Shown: piece by piece, positions 1-12,929 of the stretch
Layout: each line of letters begins with the position of its first letter
Numbering within the stretch: the first letter of the stretch is position 1
NCBI RefSeq assembly: GCF_001922305.1
Contig: NZ_CP018839.1
Span: 124,001 to 188,000 of the forward strand
Length of the DNA: 64,000 nucleotides
Reading direction: 5' to 3'
Origin: Thauera chlorobenzoica
GTDB lineage: Bacteria > Pseudomonadota > Gammaproteobacteria > Burkholderiales > Rhodocyclaceae
Notes under the pieces: model-generated
The model's database searches: none
Told to the model about the DNA's origin: nothing
Seen by the model: only the letters and a program-made list of their open reading frames with translations
Made by a program: the position numbers and the translations under genes

Positions 1-384
1 CAGACCACCTACGCTGCGCTGATTAGCCTGCCCGGTGCGCCGGATGCGCCCGCGACCGACCCGCAGGTGATCGAGCAGATCGAGATCGCCGCCAAGTACC
101 AGGGCTACATCGACCGCCAGCAGGACGAGGTCGCCAGGCAGGCCGGGGCCGAGGCCACCCGCCTGCCGGCCGACCTCGACTATGCCCAGGTGCGCGGGCT
201 GTCGAAGGAAGTGCAGCAAAAGCTCGACCAGCACAAGCCGGAGACCATCGGCCAGGCGAGCCGAATCCAGGGGGTGACGCCGGCGGCGATCTCGCTGCTG
301 CTGGTGTGGCTCAAGCGCCGCGAGCTGGCGGCGCGCGCCGGCGCGGCAGAAAAAGCGCCCCCGGCGCGGAGGCCGGCGGCATGA
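1..384 (+). CDS. mnmG: MnmG (GidA), tRNA uridine-5-carboxymethylaminomethyl modification enzyme, C-terminal part
   Basis: The window opens inside this gene; the last 127 codons are visible. The sequence has the helical C-terminal domain typical of MnmG, with the stretch [14 protein letters not shown] near the start and the motif [13 protein letters not shown] near the end, the part known in this family to contact MnmE and tRNA. MnmG with MnmE builds the cmnm5 modification on wobble U34 of several tRNAs. The tail after residue 110 is Ala/Arg rich and not conserved. The stop overlaps the start of rsmG (ATGA), the usual mnmG-rsmG coupling. The 5' end is outside the window. Confidence 0.95.
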   Translation, partial: QTTYAALISLPGAPDAPATDPQVIEQIEIAAKYQGYIDRQQDEVARQAGAEATRLPADLDYAQVRGLSKEVQQKLDQHKPETIGQASRIQGVTPAAISLLLVWLKRRELAARAGAAEKAPPARRPAA

Positions 385-1037
385 GCGGACGTCTCGCCCC
401 CTGCGCCGCCCAGCTCGCCGAGGGCATCGCCGGACTCGGCCTCGTGCTCGCGCAGGAGACCGTCGACCGCCTGCTCGCTTTCGGCGAGCTGCTGCTGAAG
501 TGGAACAGGGTCTACAACCTCACCGCGATCCGTAGTCCGCAGGAGCTCGTCACCCACCACCTGCTCGACGCGCTCGCGGTGCTGCCGCACCTGGCGGCGG
601 TGAATCGGCTCGCCGACATCGGCTCCGGCGGCGGCCTGCCCGGCGTGGTGCTGGCGATCGTGCGCCCCGGCCTGATCGTGACCTCGATCGAGGCCGTGGG
701 CAAGAAGGCGAGCTTCCAGCAGCAGGCGAAGATCGAGCTCGGTCTGGGCAACTTCGGCGTGCTGCACCGGCGCGTCGAGCAGGTGCGGGGCGATGCGCTG
801 CCCGGCGGCGCGGCCGACGGGGTGATCTCGCGCGCGTTCTCCAGCCTGGGCGATTTCGTCGCCCTCTCCGGCCACCTCGTCGCCGAGGGCGGCGCGCTGT
901 ACGCGATGAAGGGGCTGCGCCCGGACGCCGAGATCGCCGCCCTGCCCGCGGGGTGGACGGTGAGCGCGATCCAGCCGCTGGAAGTGCCCGGCCTCGGTGC
1001 CGAGCGTCATCTGCTGGTCATCCGCCGCGCGCCATGA
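381..1037 (+). CDS. rsmG: RsmG (GidB), 16S rRNA m7G527 methyltransferase
   Basis: A 218-residue protein, the normal length for RsmG, which uses SAM to methylate N7 of G527 in 16S rRNA. The SAM-binding glycine loop is seen as [11 protein letters not shown] near residue 80, and [19 protein letters not shown] precedes it, a strong family signature. I chose the ATG that overlaps the mnmG stop; an in-frame start farther upstream would lie inside mnmG and add an Arg/Ala-rich, non-conserved leader. It lies in the order mnmG-rsmG-parA-parB, which is common near the replication origin in proteobacteria. Confidence 0.95.
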   Translation: MSGRLAPCAAQLAEGIAGLGLVLAQETVDRLLAFGELLLKWNRVYNLTAIRSPQELVTHHLLDALAVLPHLAAVNRLADIGSGGGLPGVVLAIVRPGLIVTSIEAVGKKASFQQQAKIELGLGNFGVLHRRVEQVRGDALPGGAADGVISRAFSSLGDFVALSGHLVAEGGALYAMKGLRPDAEIAALPAGWTVSAIQPLEVPGLGAERHLLVIRRAP

Positions 1038-1151
1038 TGGGGGGCGGAAGCGATCGCCCCACGGCGCCCCGCGCAGGCCGCGCCATCGACATCCGCTGCG
1101 GCCTTCGCGGCCGCCGTCCAACCCTTGCCAACGGAATAGCCTGAATCGATC

Positions 1152-1922
1152 ATGGCCAAGATCTTCTGTGTCGCCAACCAGAAAGGCGGAGTGGGCAAAA
1201 CCACCACCTGCGTCAACCTCGCCGCCGCGCTGCACCGTGCCGGCCAGCGCACCCTGCTGATCGACCTCGATCCGCAGGGCAACGCGACGATGGGCAGCGG
1301 GATCGACAAGCGCGGCCTGAAGGATTCGGTCTACCCGCTGCTGGTCGGCCTAGTCGATCTCGCCGGCGCGCGGGTGAGCTCGCCTTCGGGGGGCTACGAC
1401 GTGCTCCCGGCCAACCGCGACCTTGCCGGCGCCGAAGTCGAGCTGGTCAACCTCGAGCAGCGTGAAAAACGCCTGCGCAACGCCCTCGCCGCCTTCCACG
1501 ACGAGTACGACTTCGTCCTCATCGACTGCCCGCCGTCGCTGTCGATGCTGACCCTCAACGGCCTGTGCTGTGCCCATGGCGTCATCATTCCGATGCAGTG
1601 CGAGTATTACGCGCTGGAGGGGCTGTCCGATCTGGTCAACACGATCAAGAAGGTGCACGCCAACCTCAACCGCGAGCTCAAGATCATCGGCCTGCTGCGG
1701 GTGATGTTCGACCCCCGGGTGACCCTGCAGCAGCAGGTCTCGGCCCAGCTCGAAAGCCACTTCGGCGACAAGGTGTTCCGCGCCATCGTGCCGCGCAACG
1801 TGCGCCTGGCCGAAGCGCCCAGCCACGGCATGCCCGGGGTGGTGTTCGACAAGGCGTCGAAGGGGGCGCAGGCCTACATGGCTTTCGCCCACGAGATGAT
1901 CGAGCGCGCGAAAACCTTCTGA
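1152..1922 (+). CDS. parA: ParA/Soj chromosome-partitioning ATPase
   Basis: A 256-residue MinD/ParA-type ATPase. The deviant Walker A box KGGVGKTT is at residues 11-18, and the Walker B region FVLIDCPPSL sits near residue 120. It is short and lacks an N-terminal DNA-binding domain, as expected for chromosomal type Ia (Soj) proteins rather than plasmid ParA. With ParB, which follows after 14 bases, it should move newly replicated origins apart. The 114 bases upstream show no clear promoter, so it may be co-transcribed with mnmG-rsmG. Confidence 0.96.
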   Translation: MAKIFCVANQKGGVGKTTTCVNLAAALHRAGQRTLLIDLDPQGNATMGSGIDKRGLKDSVYPLLVGLVDLAGARVSSPSGGYDVLPANRDLAGAEVELVNLEQREKRLRNALAAFHDEYDFVLIDCPPSLSMLTLNGLCCAHGVIIPMQCEYYALEGLSDLVNTIKKVHANLNRELKIIGLLRVMFDPRVTLQQQVSAQLESHFGDKVFRAIVPRNVRLAEAPSHGMPGVVFDKASKGAQAYMAFAHEMIERAKTF

Positions 1923-1936
1923 AGCCGGACAAGATC

Positions 1937-2788
1937 ATGAACAAACCCAGACTCAAGGGCCTCGGCCGCGGACTCGATGCGCTGCTCGCGGCCAACCACG
2001 AAGACGAGGCCGAAAAGGGCGCGCTGCAGTCCTTGCCGGCGATCGCCCTGCAGCCCGGGCGCTACCAGCCGCGCACCCGGATGGACCCGGGCTCGCTGGA
2101 GGAGCTGGCGGCCTCGATCAAGCTCCAGGGCGTGATGCAGCCGATCCTGGTGCGCCCGGTGGACGACGATGCCTACGAGATCATCGCCGGCGAACGGCGC
2201 TGGCGCGCGGCGCGGATCGCCGGCCTCGCCGAGGTGCCCTGCCTGGTGCGCGAGATCCCGGACGAGGCGGCGCTGGCGATGTCGCTGATCGAGAACATCC
2301 AGCGCGAGGACCTCAACCCGCTCGAGGAGGCCGGCGGCATCCAGCGCCTGATCGACGAGTTCGCGATGACCCACCAGCAGGCCGCCGACGCCGTCGGCCG
2401 CTCGCGCCCGGCGGCGTCCAACCTGCTGCGTCTGCTCAACCTCGCGCGCCCGGTGCAGGAGCTGCTGATGGCCGGCGACATCGACATGGGGCACGCGCGC
2501 GCGCTGCTGCCGCTCGACGGTGCCAGCCAGATCCAGCTCGCCAACCAGGTCGCCGCGCGCCAGCTGTCGGTGCGCGATACCGAGCGCCTGGTGCAGCAGG
2601 TCCTCAATCCGCGCCAGAAAAAGCCTGCCCCCCCGCCCGACCGCGACCTGCTGCGACTCGAGGAGGAGATCGCCGACGCGATCGGCGCCATGGTGAAGAT
2701 CAAGGCCAACAAGAAGGGCGCGGGCGAAGTGACGATCCGCTTCGCCAGCCTCGACCAGCTCGACGGCCTGCTCGGCCGCCTGCGCTGA
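1937..2788 (+). CDS. parB: ParB/Spo0J chromosome-partitioning protein, parS-binding CTPase
   Basis: A 283-residue ParB. The N-terminal CTP-binding domain carries GERRWRA and [14 protein letters not shown], followed by a helix-turn-helix ([24 protein letters not shown]) and a C-terminal dimerisation segment. I start at the ATG giving [17 protein letters not shown], the standard ParB N-terminus; a much longer in-frame reading would run through parA. ParB loads at parS sites and spreads as a clamp. No perfect parS (GTTTCACGTGAAAC) was noticed in the window, so its sites are likely elsewhere near oriC. Confidence 0.96.
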   Translation: MNKPRLKGLGRGLDALLAANHEDEAEKGALQSLPAIALQPGRYQPRTRMDPGSLEELAASIKLQGVMQPILVRPVDDDAYEIIAGERRWRAARIAGLAEVPCLVREIPDEAALAMSLIENIQREDLNPLEEAGGIQRLIDEFAMTHQQAADAVGRSRPAASNLLRLLNLARPVQELLMAGDIDMGHARALLPLDGASQIQLANQVAARQLSVRDTERLVQQVLNPRQKKPAPPPDRDLLRLEEEIADAIGAMVKIKANKKGAGEVTIRFASLDQLDGLLGRLR

Positions 2789-2810
2789 GGTGGGCGGCCG
2801 CGCTTTCGCC

Positions 2811-4124
2811 TCAGCGCCGGCCGCGCAGCCAGGCGGCGAAGCGCTGCACGAACTCCGGCACCTGGCTGAAGAGGTAGGCGGCGAGCGCGAGGTTGAGCAG
2901 CGCGGTGACGAGAAAGAGCTGGGGAACGCTGGCGCCGGCGGCGAGCAGCCCGGCGCCCATCGCCGCCGCGATCACCATGAAGAAGGCGTTGAGGATGTTG
3001 TTGCCGGCGATCACGCGCGAGCGGTGGGCGGGTTCGCTGCGGCGCTGGATCAGGGCATACAGCGGCACGATGTAGAAGCCGCCGAACATGCCGATTGCGA
3101 CCAGGTCGGCGAGCGCCCGCCAGCTTTCGCCGCGGGCGAGCACTTCGCCGATCGTCAGCGCCGCCGCCGCTGCGCCCGGCGCCGGGCTGCTCCACCACAG
3201 GTCGAAGGCGAACAGTGACAGGCCGATCGAGCCGAACGGCACCAGTCCGAGCTCGATGCGCCCGCGCGACAGGCGCTCGCACAGCAGGGAGCCGATGCCG
3301 ATGCCGATCGAGAACAGCGCGAGGAGCAGGACCACCGCATGCTCGTCGCCGCCGAGCGTGTCCTTGGCATAGGCGGGAAACTGCGACAGGAATACCGCGC
3401 CGTAGAACCAGAACCACGACACCCCGACGATCGACAGGAAAACGGTGCGATTGCCGCGGGTGAAGCGGAAGTTGCGCCAGGTCTCGGTGAGCGGATTCCA
3501 GTTGATCCGCAGCCCGGGCGCGGCCGGCGCGGCTGCAGGGATATGGCGGCTGGCGGCATAGCCGAGCACGGCGAGCGTGATGACGACGGCCGATACCCAG
3601 GCCATGCCTTGCGGCAGGGCGATCAGCACGCCCCCGGTCAGGGTGCCGGCGAGGATGGCGACGAAGGTGCCCGACTCGACCAGGGCGTTGCCGCCGACGA
3701 GTTCGTCCTCGCGCAGGTGCTGCGGCAGGATCGCGTACTTGACCGGGCCGAACAGGGCGGACTGGGCGCCCATCAAAAACAGGCAGAGCAGCATCGGCGT
3801 GAGCGATTCGAGGGCGAAGGCGGCGGTGGCGAGCGCCATCACCGCGATTTCGAGCAGCTTGGTGAGGCGGATCAGCCGGCTCTTCTCGAACTTGTCGGCG
3901 ATCTGGCCGGCGGTGGCGGAGAACAGGAAGAAGGGCAGGATGAACAGGCCTGCGCACAGATTCACCAGCACCCCCGGCGCCAGCGTGGTGTAGCGGGCGG
4001 CATGGAAGGTGAGCAGCACCACGAGCGCGTTCTTGTAGACGTTGTCGTTGAACGCGCCGAGGAACTGGGTGAGGAAAAACGGCAGGAAGCGGCGCTGTCT
4101 CAGCAGCGCGAACTGGTGGCTCAA
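2811..4124 (-). CDS. MFS transporter, LplT-like (probable lysophospholipid transporter)
   Basis: A 437-residue, very hydrophobic protein with about twelve predicted membrane helices. The N-terminus reads [23 protein letters not shown], the hallmark of the LplT branch of the major facilitator family, whose E. coli member flips lysophospholipids inward for re-acylation by Aas. No aas/plsC gene is adjacent, so the substrate is an inference. The start codon is TTG: no ATG/GTG fits, and a strong GGAGG lies six bases upstream of the TTG on the minus strand. It converges with parB, with only 22 bases between the stops. Confidence 0.85.
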   Translation of the reverse strand: MSHQFALLRQRRFLPFFLTQFLGAFNDNVYKNALVVLLTFHAARYTTLAPGVLVNLCAGLFILPFFLFSATAGQIADKFEKSRLIRLTKLLEIAVMALATAAFALESLTPMLLCLFLMGAQSALFGPVKYAILPQHLREDELVGGNALVESGTFVAILAGTLTGGVLIALPQGMAWVSAVVITLAVLGYAASRHIPAAAPAAPGLRINWNPLTETWRNFRFTRGNRTVFLSIVGVSWFWFYGAVFLSQFPAYAKDTLGGDEHAVVLLLALFSIGIGIGSLLCERLSRGRIELGLVPFGSIGLSLFAFDLWWSSPAPGAAAAALTIGEVLARGESWRALADLVAIGMFGGFYIVPLYALIQRRSEPAHRSRVIAGNNILNAFFMVIAAAMGAGLLAAGASVPQLFLVTALLNLALAAYLFSQVPEFVQRFAAWLRGRR

Positions 4125-4260
4125 TGCGGCCCTCCGGTGGACGTCGTGGTGCGGCGGAGCCCGGGGGAGGCACGCGGCGGGGCCCGGCCGTGTCTGCTGC
4201 GGTGACGGCGTGCATGGTGGTGGCCGGGCTCGGCGGCTGTCAATATCAACGGTGATCTGC

Positions 4261-4281
4261 GTCTTATATATGAGATAAGAC
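4261..4281. promoter_or_regulatory. 21-bp inverted repeat upstream of the atp promoter
   Basis: GTCTTAT (4261-4267) and ATAAGAC (4275-4281) form a perfect 7-bp inverted repeat around ATATGAG. It is AT-rich in a GC-rich setting and sits 26 bases before the -35 box of the atp operon, in the divergent gap between the MFS gene and atpI. It could be a regulator site for either gene. No regulator can be named from the sequence. Confidence 0.45.
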
Positions 4282-4307
4282 TTTTATGCCCCTGCTCCCG
4301 CCCGGGT

Positions 4308-4336
4308 TTGACTTTGCTACGGTTAACCCCTAGTAT
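4308..4336 (+). promoter_or_regulatory. Sigma-70 type promoter of the ATP synthase operon
   Basis: TTGACT (-35, 4308-4313) and TAGTAT (-10, 4331-4336) are separated by exactly 17 bases. Both are close to consensus. Transcription would start near 4343, about 45 bases before the atpI start. This is one of the best promoter matches in the window and fits a highly expressed operon. Confidence 0.8.
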
Positions 4337-4388
4337 TGACGGGATTTTTGGGCGGTCGCGGTGCTTTGCGCCCGCTGGCGAGGAAAGG

Positions 4389-4730
4389 ATGCACAAGGCA
4401 GTTCTGCTGCAGCTCGGCGCAACCCTTCTGGCAACGGCCATTGCGGCCGTTTTTTTCGGGTTGCGCGGCGCGCTGTCTGCCGCATCCGGCGGGCTGGCCT
4501 GCGTGCTGCCGAGCTGGTTCTTCGCCTGGCGGCTGCGGGCAATCACGCGGCGCAAAGGTACCGCCTCCGTGGCGGCTTTTGTCGCCGGTGAGCTCATCAA
4601 GCTCGCCTCGATCGTGGGATTACTTGGGCTGGTATTGGTGCTGTATCCGGACGTCCACTGGGGCGCGCTCCTGATCGGGCTGATACTGGCGCTGAAAGCG
4701 AATTTATTTGCATTTTTGGTAAAGACCTGA
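4389..4730 (+). CDS. atpI: AtpI, ATP synthase assembly factor / subunit I
   Basis: A 113-residue protein with about four predicted membrane helices, first gene of the atp operon. AtpI helps assemble the c-ring and is the least conserved product of the cluster. The ATG at 4389 has an AGGAAAGG stretch directly before it. Upstream in-frame starts would lie within or before the promoter, so they are rejected. The stop is two bases before the atpB start. Confidence 0.88.
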   Translation: MHKAVLLQLGATLLATAIAAVFFGLRGALSAASGGLACVLPSWFFAWRLRAITRRKGTASVAAFVAGELIKLASIVGLLGLVLVLYPDVHWGALLIGLILALKANLFAFLVKT

Positions 4731-4732
4731 CC

Positions 4733-5578
4733 ATGGCTGGAAACGCTCCCACTGCATCCGAGTACGTCGTTCACCACCTGACGCACCTCAACAACACCGG
4801 TCACGCGCAAGAAAACATCGTGGACTGGAGTGTGATCAACATCGATTCGATGTTCTATTCGGTCGCCCTCGGTCTGTTGACCGTCTTCCTCCTGTGGCTC
4901 GCCGCACGCCGCGCCACCTCGGGCGTGCCCGGGCGTTTCCAGGGCTTCATCGAGATGCTCGTGGAAATGGTCGCCGACCAGGCCAAGGGCATCGTCCATA
5001 GTGCCGAGTCGCGCAAGTTCGTCGCTCCGCTGGCGCTGACCGTCTTCGTCTGGATCTTCCTGATGAACGCGATGGACCTGCTGCCGGTCGATCTGCTGCC
5101 GCGCATCTGGGAAGGGGTCTATGCCGCCGGTGGCGGCGATCCGGCGCACGCCTACATGCGCGTCGTCGCCACCGCCGACCTGTCCGCCGCGCTGGGCTTG
5201 TCGATCGGCGTGCTGCTCCTCTGCCTCTATTACAACGTCAAGATCAAGGGCGTCAGCGGCTGGGTGCATGAGCTCTTCACCGCGCCGTTCGGCAGCCATC
5301 CGCTGCTCTACCCGGTCAACTTCGCGATGCAGATCATCGAGTTCGTCGCCAAGACCGTTTCCCACGGCATGCGACTGTTCGGCAACATGTATGCCGGTGA
5401 GCTTGTGTTCATCCTGATCGCCCTGCTCGGCGGCACCGCCACCGTGTTCGGCTTCGTCGGTCATGTTGTTGCGGGCACCGTGTGGGCGATCTTCCACATC
5501 CTGATCATCACCCTGCAGGCCTTCATCTTCATGATGCTGACCCTGGTGTACGTCGGTCAGGCGCACGAAAGCCACTAA
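4733..5578 (+). CDS. atpB: ATP synthase Fo subunit a
   Basis: A 281-residue integral membrane protein forming the proton half-channels. The conserved segment [14 protein letters not shown] near residue 220 contains the essential arginine that faces the c-ring carboxylate. The C-terminal helix [16 protein letters not shown] is typical of proteobacterial subunit a. It is the second gene of the atp operon, starting two bases after atpI. Confidence 0.97.
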   Translation: MAGNAPTASEYVVHHLTHLNNTGHAQENIVDWSVINIDSMFYSVALGLLTVFLLWLAARRATSGVPGRFQGFIEMLVEMVADQAKGIVHSAESRKFVAPLALTVFVWIFLMNAMDLLPVDLLPRIWEGVYAAGGGDPAHAYMRVVATADLSAALGLSIGVLLLCLYYNVKIKGVSGWVHELFTAPFGSHPLLYPVNFAMQIIEFVAKTVSHGMRLFGNMYAGELVFILIALLGGTATVFGFVGHVVAGTVWAIFHILIITLQAFIFMMLTLVYVGQAHESH

Positions 5579-5889
<311 letters not shown>

Positions 5890-5936
5890 TCGGTTCGAGT
5901 TCATCCTTTATTGAACCAACCTGAGGGCCAAGAACC

Positions 5937-6410
5937 GTGAATTTGAACGCAACTCTGATAGCCCAGCTCGTTGTGTTCTTCATTCTGGCGTGGTTCACGA
6001 TGAAATTCGTGTGGCCGCCCATCGTGAAGGCACTGGACGAGCGTGCGAAGAAAATCGCCGACGGGCTGGAAGCTGCGGACAAGGCCAAGGCCGACCTGGC
6101 GCTCGCCGAGAAGAAGGTCGTCGAGGAACTGCGCAAGGCCCGCGAATCCGCGGGTGATGTGCGTACCTCCGCTGAAAAGCAGGCGAGCCAGCTGATCGAC
6201 GAGGCTCGCGCCGAAGCCAACCGCATCATCGCCGCCGCGCGTGAAGCCGCCGAAGCCGAAGCCGGCGTCGCCGCGCAGCGCGCCAAGGAAGCCTTGCGCG
6301 ACCAGGTCGCCCATCTGGCTGTTGCCGGCGCGGAAAAAATCCTGCGCCGCGAGATCAACACCCAGGTGCACGCCGAGCTGCTTGCCAACCTGAAACAGGA
6401 ATTGCAATAA
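5937..6410 (+). CDS. atpF: ATP synthase Fo subunit b
   Basis: A 157-residue peripheral-stalk protein. One N-terminal membrane helix (residues about 5-25, [20 protein letters not shown]) is followed by a long charged, Ala-rich coiled coil. The start is [13 protein letters not shown] matches the family N-terminus. A single b gene is present, so the stalk is a homodimer, as in E. coli. It ends three bases before atpH. Confidence 0.96.
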   Translation: MNLNATLIAQLVVFFILAWFTMKFVWPPIVKALDERAKKIADGLEAADKAKADLALAEKKVVEELRKARESAGDVRTSAEKQASQLIDEARAEANRIIAAAREAAEAEAGVAAQRAKEALRDQVAHLAVAGAEKILRREINTQVHAELLANLKQELQ

Positions 6411-6413
6411 GTC

Positions 6414-6947
6414 ATGGCCGAGAACGTCACCATCGCGCGTCCCTATGCCGATGCCGCCTTCGCGCTGGCTCGTGGGGCGAATGCGCTGGGGCCTTGGTCG
6501 GAAGTGCTGGATCGGCTCGCCCTCGTGGCGGCCGACTCCGCCATGCAGGCGTGTTTCACCGATCCGAAGCTGTCCGCCGATCAGCTCAACAAGCTGATGG
6601 TGGACGTCGCTGGCGATCTGAACGCCGAACAGCAGAACTTCATCCGCGTCCTCGTGGAGAACGAACGTCTGCAGGTGCTTCCGGAGATCCGTGACCTGTT
6701 CGTTGCACTCAAGAACGAACACGAAGGCGTCCTGGAGGCGAAAATCGCCTCTGCCTTCCCGCTCGACGATGCCGCGCTGGCCGCGTTGAAGGCCGACCTC
6801 GAAGCCCGCTTCAAGGTCGTCATCAACGTCACGGTCAGCATCGACCCCGAACTGATCGGTGGGGTCCGCATCGCTGTCGGCGACGAAGTCATCGACGCCT
6901 CGGTCCGCGGCAAGCTCGCGAACATGGCCGCTGCGCTAAAGAACTAG
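6414..6947 (+). CDS. atpH: ATP synthase F1 subunit delta
   Basis: A 177-residue subunit joining the b stalk to the top of the alpha/beta hexamer. It starts [19 protein letters not shown] and ends with the conserved [23 protein letters not shown]. Length and position between atpF and atpA are standard. Confidence 0.96.
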   Translation: MAENVTIARPYADAAFALARGANALGPWSEVLDRLALVAADSAMQACFTDPKLSADQLNKLMVDVAGDLNAEQQNFIRVLVENERLQVLPEIRDLFVALKNEHEGVLEAKIASAFPLDDAALAALKADLEARFKVVINVTVSIDPELIGGVRIAVGDEVIDASVRGKLANMAAALKN

Positions 6948-6959
6948 GAGCATACATAC

Positions 6960-8498
<1,539 letters not shown>

Positions 8499-8519
8499 GG
8501 CCGCGGACGGAGACGGAAT

Positions 8520-9389
8520 ATGGCTAGCGGTAAGGAAATCCGTACCAAGATCAAGAGCGTGCAGAACACGCGCAAGATCACCAAGGCCATGGAGATGGTG
8601 GCCGCATCCAAGATGCGCAAGGCGCAGGACCGGATGCGGTCTGCCCGCCCCTTCGCCGACAAAATCCGCCGCCTCGCCGCGAACCTGTCCCAGGCCAATG
8701 TGACCGACTACAAGCACCCCTTCCTGGTCCGCAAGGACCAGGTGAAACGGGTGGGGCTGATCCTGGTGACCACCGACAAGGGTCTGTGCGGGGGTCTCAA
8801 CACCAACGTCCAGCGTATCGCGCTGACCGCCATGAAGGACTGGGAGTCCTCGGGCGTGACCGAGATCCGGGCCTGCTGCATCGGCAACAAGGGTCTGGGC
8901 TTCATGCAGCGCATGGGCGCCAAGGTGGTGTCGAACGTCACCCAGCTCGGTGACACGCCCCACCTGGAAAAGCTGATCGGTCCGGTCAAGGTGATGCTCG
9001 ATGCGTTCCAGAACGACGAGCTCGACGCGGTTTATGTGGCTTACACCCGCTTCATCAACACGATGAAGCAGGAGCCGGTGCTCGAGCAGCTGTTGCCGCT
9101 GTCCGGCGAGAAGCTGGGCACGCCCGAGACGTCGTGGGACTACCTCTACGAACCCGACCCGCAGGTCGTCATCGACGAGTTGCTGGTGCGCTACGTCGAG
9201 GCCCTGGTGTATCAGGCGGTGGCCGAGAACATGGCATCCGAGCAGAGCGCGCGCATGGTGGCAATGAAGGCCGCTTCCGACAATGCCAAGAACGTGATTG
9301 GCGAACTGCAGCTGGTCTACAACAAGACCCGCCAGGCCGCGATCACCAAGGAGCTGTCGGAAATCGTCGGCGGCGCCGCCGCGGTGTAA
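8520..9389 (+). CDS. atpG: ATP synthase F1 subunit gamma
   Basis: A 289-residue rotor subunit. The N-terminal helix has [25 protein letters not shown] (shown in two parts: [13 protein letters not shown] and [12 protein letters not shown]), and the C-terminus has [18 protein letters not shown], both diagnostic of gamma. It turns inside the alpha/beta hexamer and couples rotation of the c-ring to catalysis. It lies between atpA and atpD, as usual. Confidence 0.97.
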   Translation: MASGKEIRTKIKSVQNTRKITKAMEMVAASKMRKAQDRMRSARPFADKIRRLAANLSQANVTDYKHPFLVRKDQVKRVGLILVTTDKGLCGGLNTNVQRIALTAMKDWESSGVTEIRACCIGNKGLGFMQRMGAKVVSNVTQLGDTPHLEKLIGPVKVMLDAFQNDELDAVYVAYTRFINTMKQEPVLEQLLPLSGEKLGTPETSWDYLYEPDPQVVIDELLVRYVEALVYQAVAENMASEQSARMVAMKAASDNAKNVIGELQLVYNKTRQAAITKELSEIVGGAAAV

Positions 9390-9400
9390 CGGATTATTGA

Positions 9401-10816
<1,416 letters not shown>

Positions 10817-10825
10817 TCCGCCCGC

Positions 10826-10851
10826 CCGCGCGGCGCCTCGGTGCCGCGCGG
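10826..10851 (+). other. GC-rich hairpin between atpD and atpC
   Basis: CCGCGCGGC (10826-10834) pairs perfectly with GCCGCGCGG (10843-10851) around an 8-base loop, followed by TTTTG. It resembles a weak intrinsic terminator placed inside the operon. It may lower atpC expression relative to atpD or protect the upstream mRNA from 3' exonucleases. Either role is an inference. Confidence 0.55.
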
Positions 10852-10869
10852 TTTTGAAAAGGAAACACT

Positions 10870-11295
10870 ATGGCTATGACGGTTCATGTCGACATCGTCA
10901 GCGCGGAAGAGCAGATCTTCTCCGGGCTGGCCGAATTCGTAGCCCTGCCTGGCGAGGCGGGTGAACTCGGCATCCTGCCCGGCCACATGCCGCTGATGAC
11001 CCGGATCAAGCCGGGCGTGGTGCGTGTGCGTGCCCAGAACGCGACCGAGGAAGAACTCGTCTTCGTTGCCGGTGGCCTGCTGGAAGTGCAACCGGGTCTG
11101 GTGACGGTACTCGCCGACACCGCGATCCGCGGCAAGGACCTGGACGAAGCGAAGGCGCTCGAAGCCAAACGCATGGCCGAAGAGGCCATGGCCAACCAGA
11201 GCGCACGCATCGACTATGCCAAGGCCCAGGCCGAGCTGATGGAAGCGGTGGCGCAACTGGCGGCGATCCAGCGTCTGCGCAAGCGCGGCCACTGA
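10870..11295 (+). CDS. atpC: ATP synthase F1 subunit epsilon
   Basis: A 141-residue subunit with an N-terminal beta-sandwich ([33 protein letters not shown]) and two C-terminal helices that in E. coli act as an intrinsic inhibitor. It is the last gene of the atp operon and is followed by a strong terminator. A second in-frame ATG two codons downstream could also serve as the start. Confidence 0.96.
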   Translation: MAMTVHVDIVSAEEQIFSGLAEFVALPGEAGELGILPGHMPLMTRIKPGVVRVRAQNATEEELVFVAGGLLEVQPGLVTVLADTAIRGKDLDEAKALEAKRMAEEAMANQSARIDYAKAQAELMEAVAQLAAIQRLRKRGH

Positions 11296-11326
11296 GCGGG
11301 GCACCTCGCAGCAGCGGGGTGGCAGC

Positions 11327-11361
11327 AACAAAAAAGCAGCTCGGTGAGCTGCTTTTTTGTT
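11327..11361. terminator. Bidirectional terminator between atpC and ubiJ
   Basis: A perfect 16-bp stem (11327-11342 with 11346-11361) closes on the 3-base loop GGT. The GC core GCAGCTC/GAGCTGC is flanked by six A on the left and six T on the right, so it works as an intrinsic terminator for atpC on the plus strand and ubiJ on the minus strand, which converge here. Confidence 0.9.
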
Positions 11362-11400
11362 GTCTGTAGTTTGCCTTGTCCGCACCCACAACGCGTCGCT

Positions 11401-11982
11401 TCAGGCAGATTTTTCGAGCCGGGCGATGCGCTTGTCGAGGCGGGCGACGGCGTCGCGCACGGCGATGACTTCCTGCGCGAACGCGGGGAGGGCGTGGCGG
11501 GACAGCAGCAAGGACGCTTCTTCGGTGAGATATTCGGCCGCACTGCCCGACGCGCGCACCACCGCGCGCTGCGCCTCGCTGGCGATCCGCTGCCCGCCTT
11601 CGACCATGCGATGGGCGGCGATGTCGCCGAAAATGCGCGCCAGGTCTTCCTCGGCGTCCCAGCGCAGGTGGCGGAACACGAAGCCGAGGGCTTCGGCGAA
11701 TTCCGCATTGCCTTCGATGCGCACGTGACGCATCGCCGTTTCCAGGCCATCGACCAGCAGCCGGGGCAATTCGGCGAGCGCCAGGTACAGGCTGACTTCG
11801 GGCGCCTCTTCGCTCGCGCGTTCGGCGAGGTAACCGTCCGCGCTGACCGAAAAGTGGATTTCCGCGAGGGGGGCGAGGACCAGGCGCGCGCTGCGCCCGG
11901 CATGCGGACGCAGGCGCGCCCGCGCCCAACCGGACTGGGCCAGGAGATGGTTGGTAGCGGACAGGAAGAGGCTGGACAGCAT
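11401..11982 (-). CDS. ubiJ: UbiJ-like SCP2-domain protein (ubiquinone biosynthesis accessory factor)
   Basis: A 193-residue protein with an SCP2-type lipid-binding fold in the middle (VSLYLALAELPRLLVDGLE) and a charged C-terminal coiled coil (VIAVRDAVARLDKRIARLEKSA), the layout of UbiJ/YigP. UbiJ is an accessory factor that with UbiK supports the soluble Ubi complex. The gene follows ubiE (with a Tim44-like gene between) on the same strand, which supports the call. A terminator lies just upstream, so it may be expressed by read-through or from an unseen promoter. Confidence 0.8.
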   Translation of the reverse strand: MLSSLFLSATNHLLAQSGWARARLRPHAGRSARLVLAPLAEIHFSVSADGYLAERASEEAPEVSLYLALAELPRLLVDGLETAMRHVRIEGNAEFAEALGFVFRHLRWDAEEDLARIFGDIAAHRMVEGGQRIASEAQRAVVRASGSAAEYLTEEASLLLSRHALPAFAQEVIAVRDAVARLDKRIARLEKSA

Positions 11983-11993
11983 GGTTTCGGGCA

Positions 11994-12020
11994 GAAAAAA
12001 AGGAGGCGCGGGGGCCTCCT
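11994..12020 (-). terminator. Intrinsic terminator after the Tim44-like gene
   Basis: Read on the minus strand, AGGAGGC and GCCTCCT form a 7-bp stem with a 6-base loop (12001-12020), followed by eight consecutive T (A run 11994-12001 on the plus strand). It lies between the Tim44-like gene and ubiJ and should separate their transcription at least in part. Confidence 0.75.
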
Positions 12021-12034
12021 GGGGATGGTGGAAC

Positions 12035-12910
12035 TCAGCCGGCCTGCTGGATGCCGGCGATCAGCCAGCCGCCGCTGCCGCTGGCGGCTTTGGTCAGGTG
12101 CCAGATTTCGTCGAAGGCCACTGGTGCGGCGTCGGCTTCTTCGCGCAGCAGGCCGCTGAAGCGCACGCTGACGACATAGCGCTGATCTTCTTCGGCGACG
12201 TCGATCACCTCGGCCGCGAGTTCGACGACATCGGTGCGCTGGGCGGCGGCGCCGCGCTCGTTGAGCTGCATGCACAGCTCGGCGAAGACTTCGGGGGTGG
12301 TGAACTCGCGCAGATCGTCGAGGTTGGCGCTGTCGTTGGCGGCCTGCAGGCGGATGAAGTTGAGCTTGGCCTGGCGGGCGAAACCGTCGACATCGAAGCC
12401 GGAGGCGATGGCCTTGGCGAGTCCGGAGTTTTCCGCTGCGGGTTGTGCGCTGCCGCCGAACGCCTGCTGGGCCTCGAACGGGCGCACGCTGCCCGCGGCA
12501 TTACCCGGCGCGCCGGCGTACTGTAGCCCCTGCCCCTGCTGCTTGGCGGCGGTGCCGCGACGGAAGATCAGGCGGAAGACGAAGAAGGCAGCGGCGGCCA
12601 GCAGCAGGATCATGACGAAGTTGGCGAAGCCTTCACCCATTCCCAGATGCGAGAACAGCGCGGCGAGGCCGAGGCCGGCGGCGAGGCCGGCGATCGGACC
12701 CATCCACGAGCGCTTGGGCTGGGCCGCGGGGGCGGCTCCGGCGGGGCTTTGCTGCGGAGTTGCAGCCGGTTGGCGCGGTTGCGTGGTCGGGGTGGCCTGG
12801 CGCTTCATGCCGAAGCTGCTGCCGCCGCCGAGGCGCTTGGCTTCGGCCTCGGGGGGAGCGAAGCCGAACGAGAGGATGGCGACGATCAGGGTCAGGAATA
12901 GATGTTTCAT
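12035..12910 (-). CDS. Tim44-like domain protein, exported or membrane-anchored
   Basis: A 291-residue protein. A signal peptide (MKHLFLTLIVAILSFGFAPPEAEA) is followed by a Gly/Gln/Pro-rich linker, two hydrophobic segments (residues about 85-125) and a C-terminal Tim44/TIM14-type domain (AIASGFDVDGFARQAKLNFIRLQ) that ends in DEIWHLTKAASGSGGWLIAGIQQ. I chose the ATG that exposes the signal peptide; an upstream start adds 20 unconserved residues. Bacterial Tim44-like proteins have no settled function. It sits between ubiE and ubiJ, an arrangement seen in related betaproteobacteria. Confidence 0.85.
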   Translation of the reverse strand: MKHLFLTLIVAILSFGFAPPEAEAKRLGGGSSFGMKRQATPTTQPRQPAATPQQSPAGAAPAAQPKRSWMGPIAGLAAGLGLAALFSHLGMGEGFANFVMILLLAAAAFFVFRLIFRRGTAAKQQGQGLQYAGAPGNAAGSVRPFEAQQAFGGSAQPAAENSGLAKAIASGFDVDGFARQAKLNFIRLQAANDSANLDDLREFTTPEVFAELCMQLNERGAAAQRTDVVELAAEVIDVAEEDQRYVVSVRFSGLLREEADAAPVAFDEIWHLTKAASGSGGWLIAGIQQAG

Positions 12911-12929
12911 CAGTGTGAGGTCTCCAGGT

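Noticed and set aside
4121..5575. Long minus-strand reading of about 484 codons opposite atpI-atpB
   Set aside because: It is a codon-pattern shadow of atpB on the other strand, with His/Asp/Gln-rich low-complexity residues and no family features. Similar shadows opposite parB/MFS, atpA, atpD, gatB, mrdA and others were rejected for the same reason.
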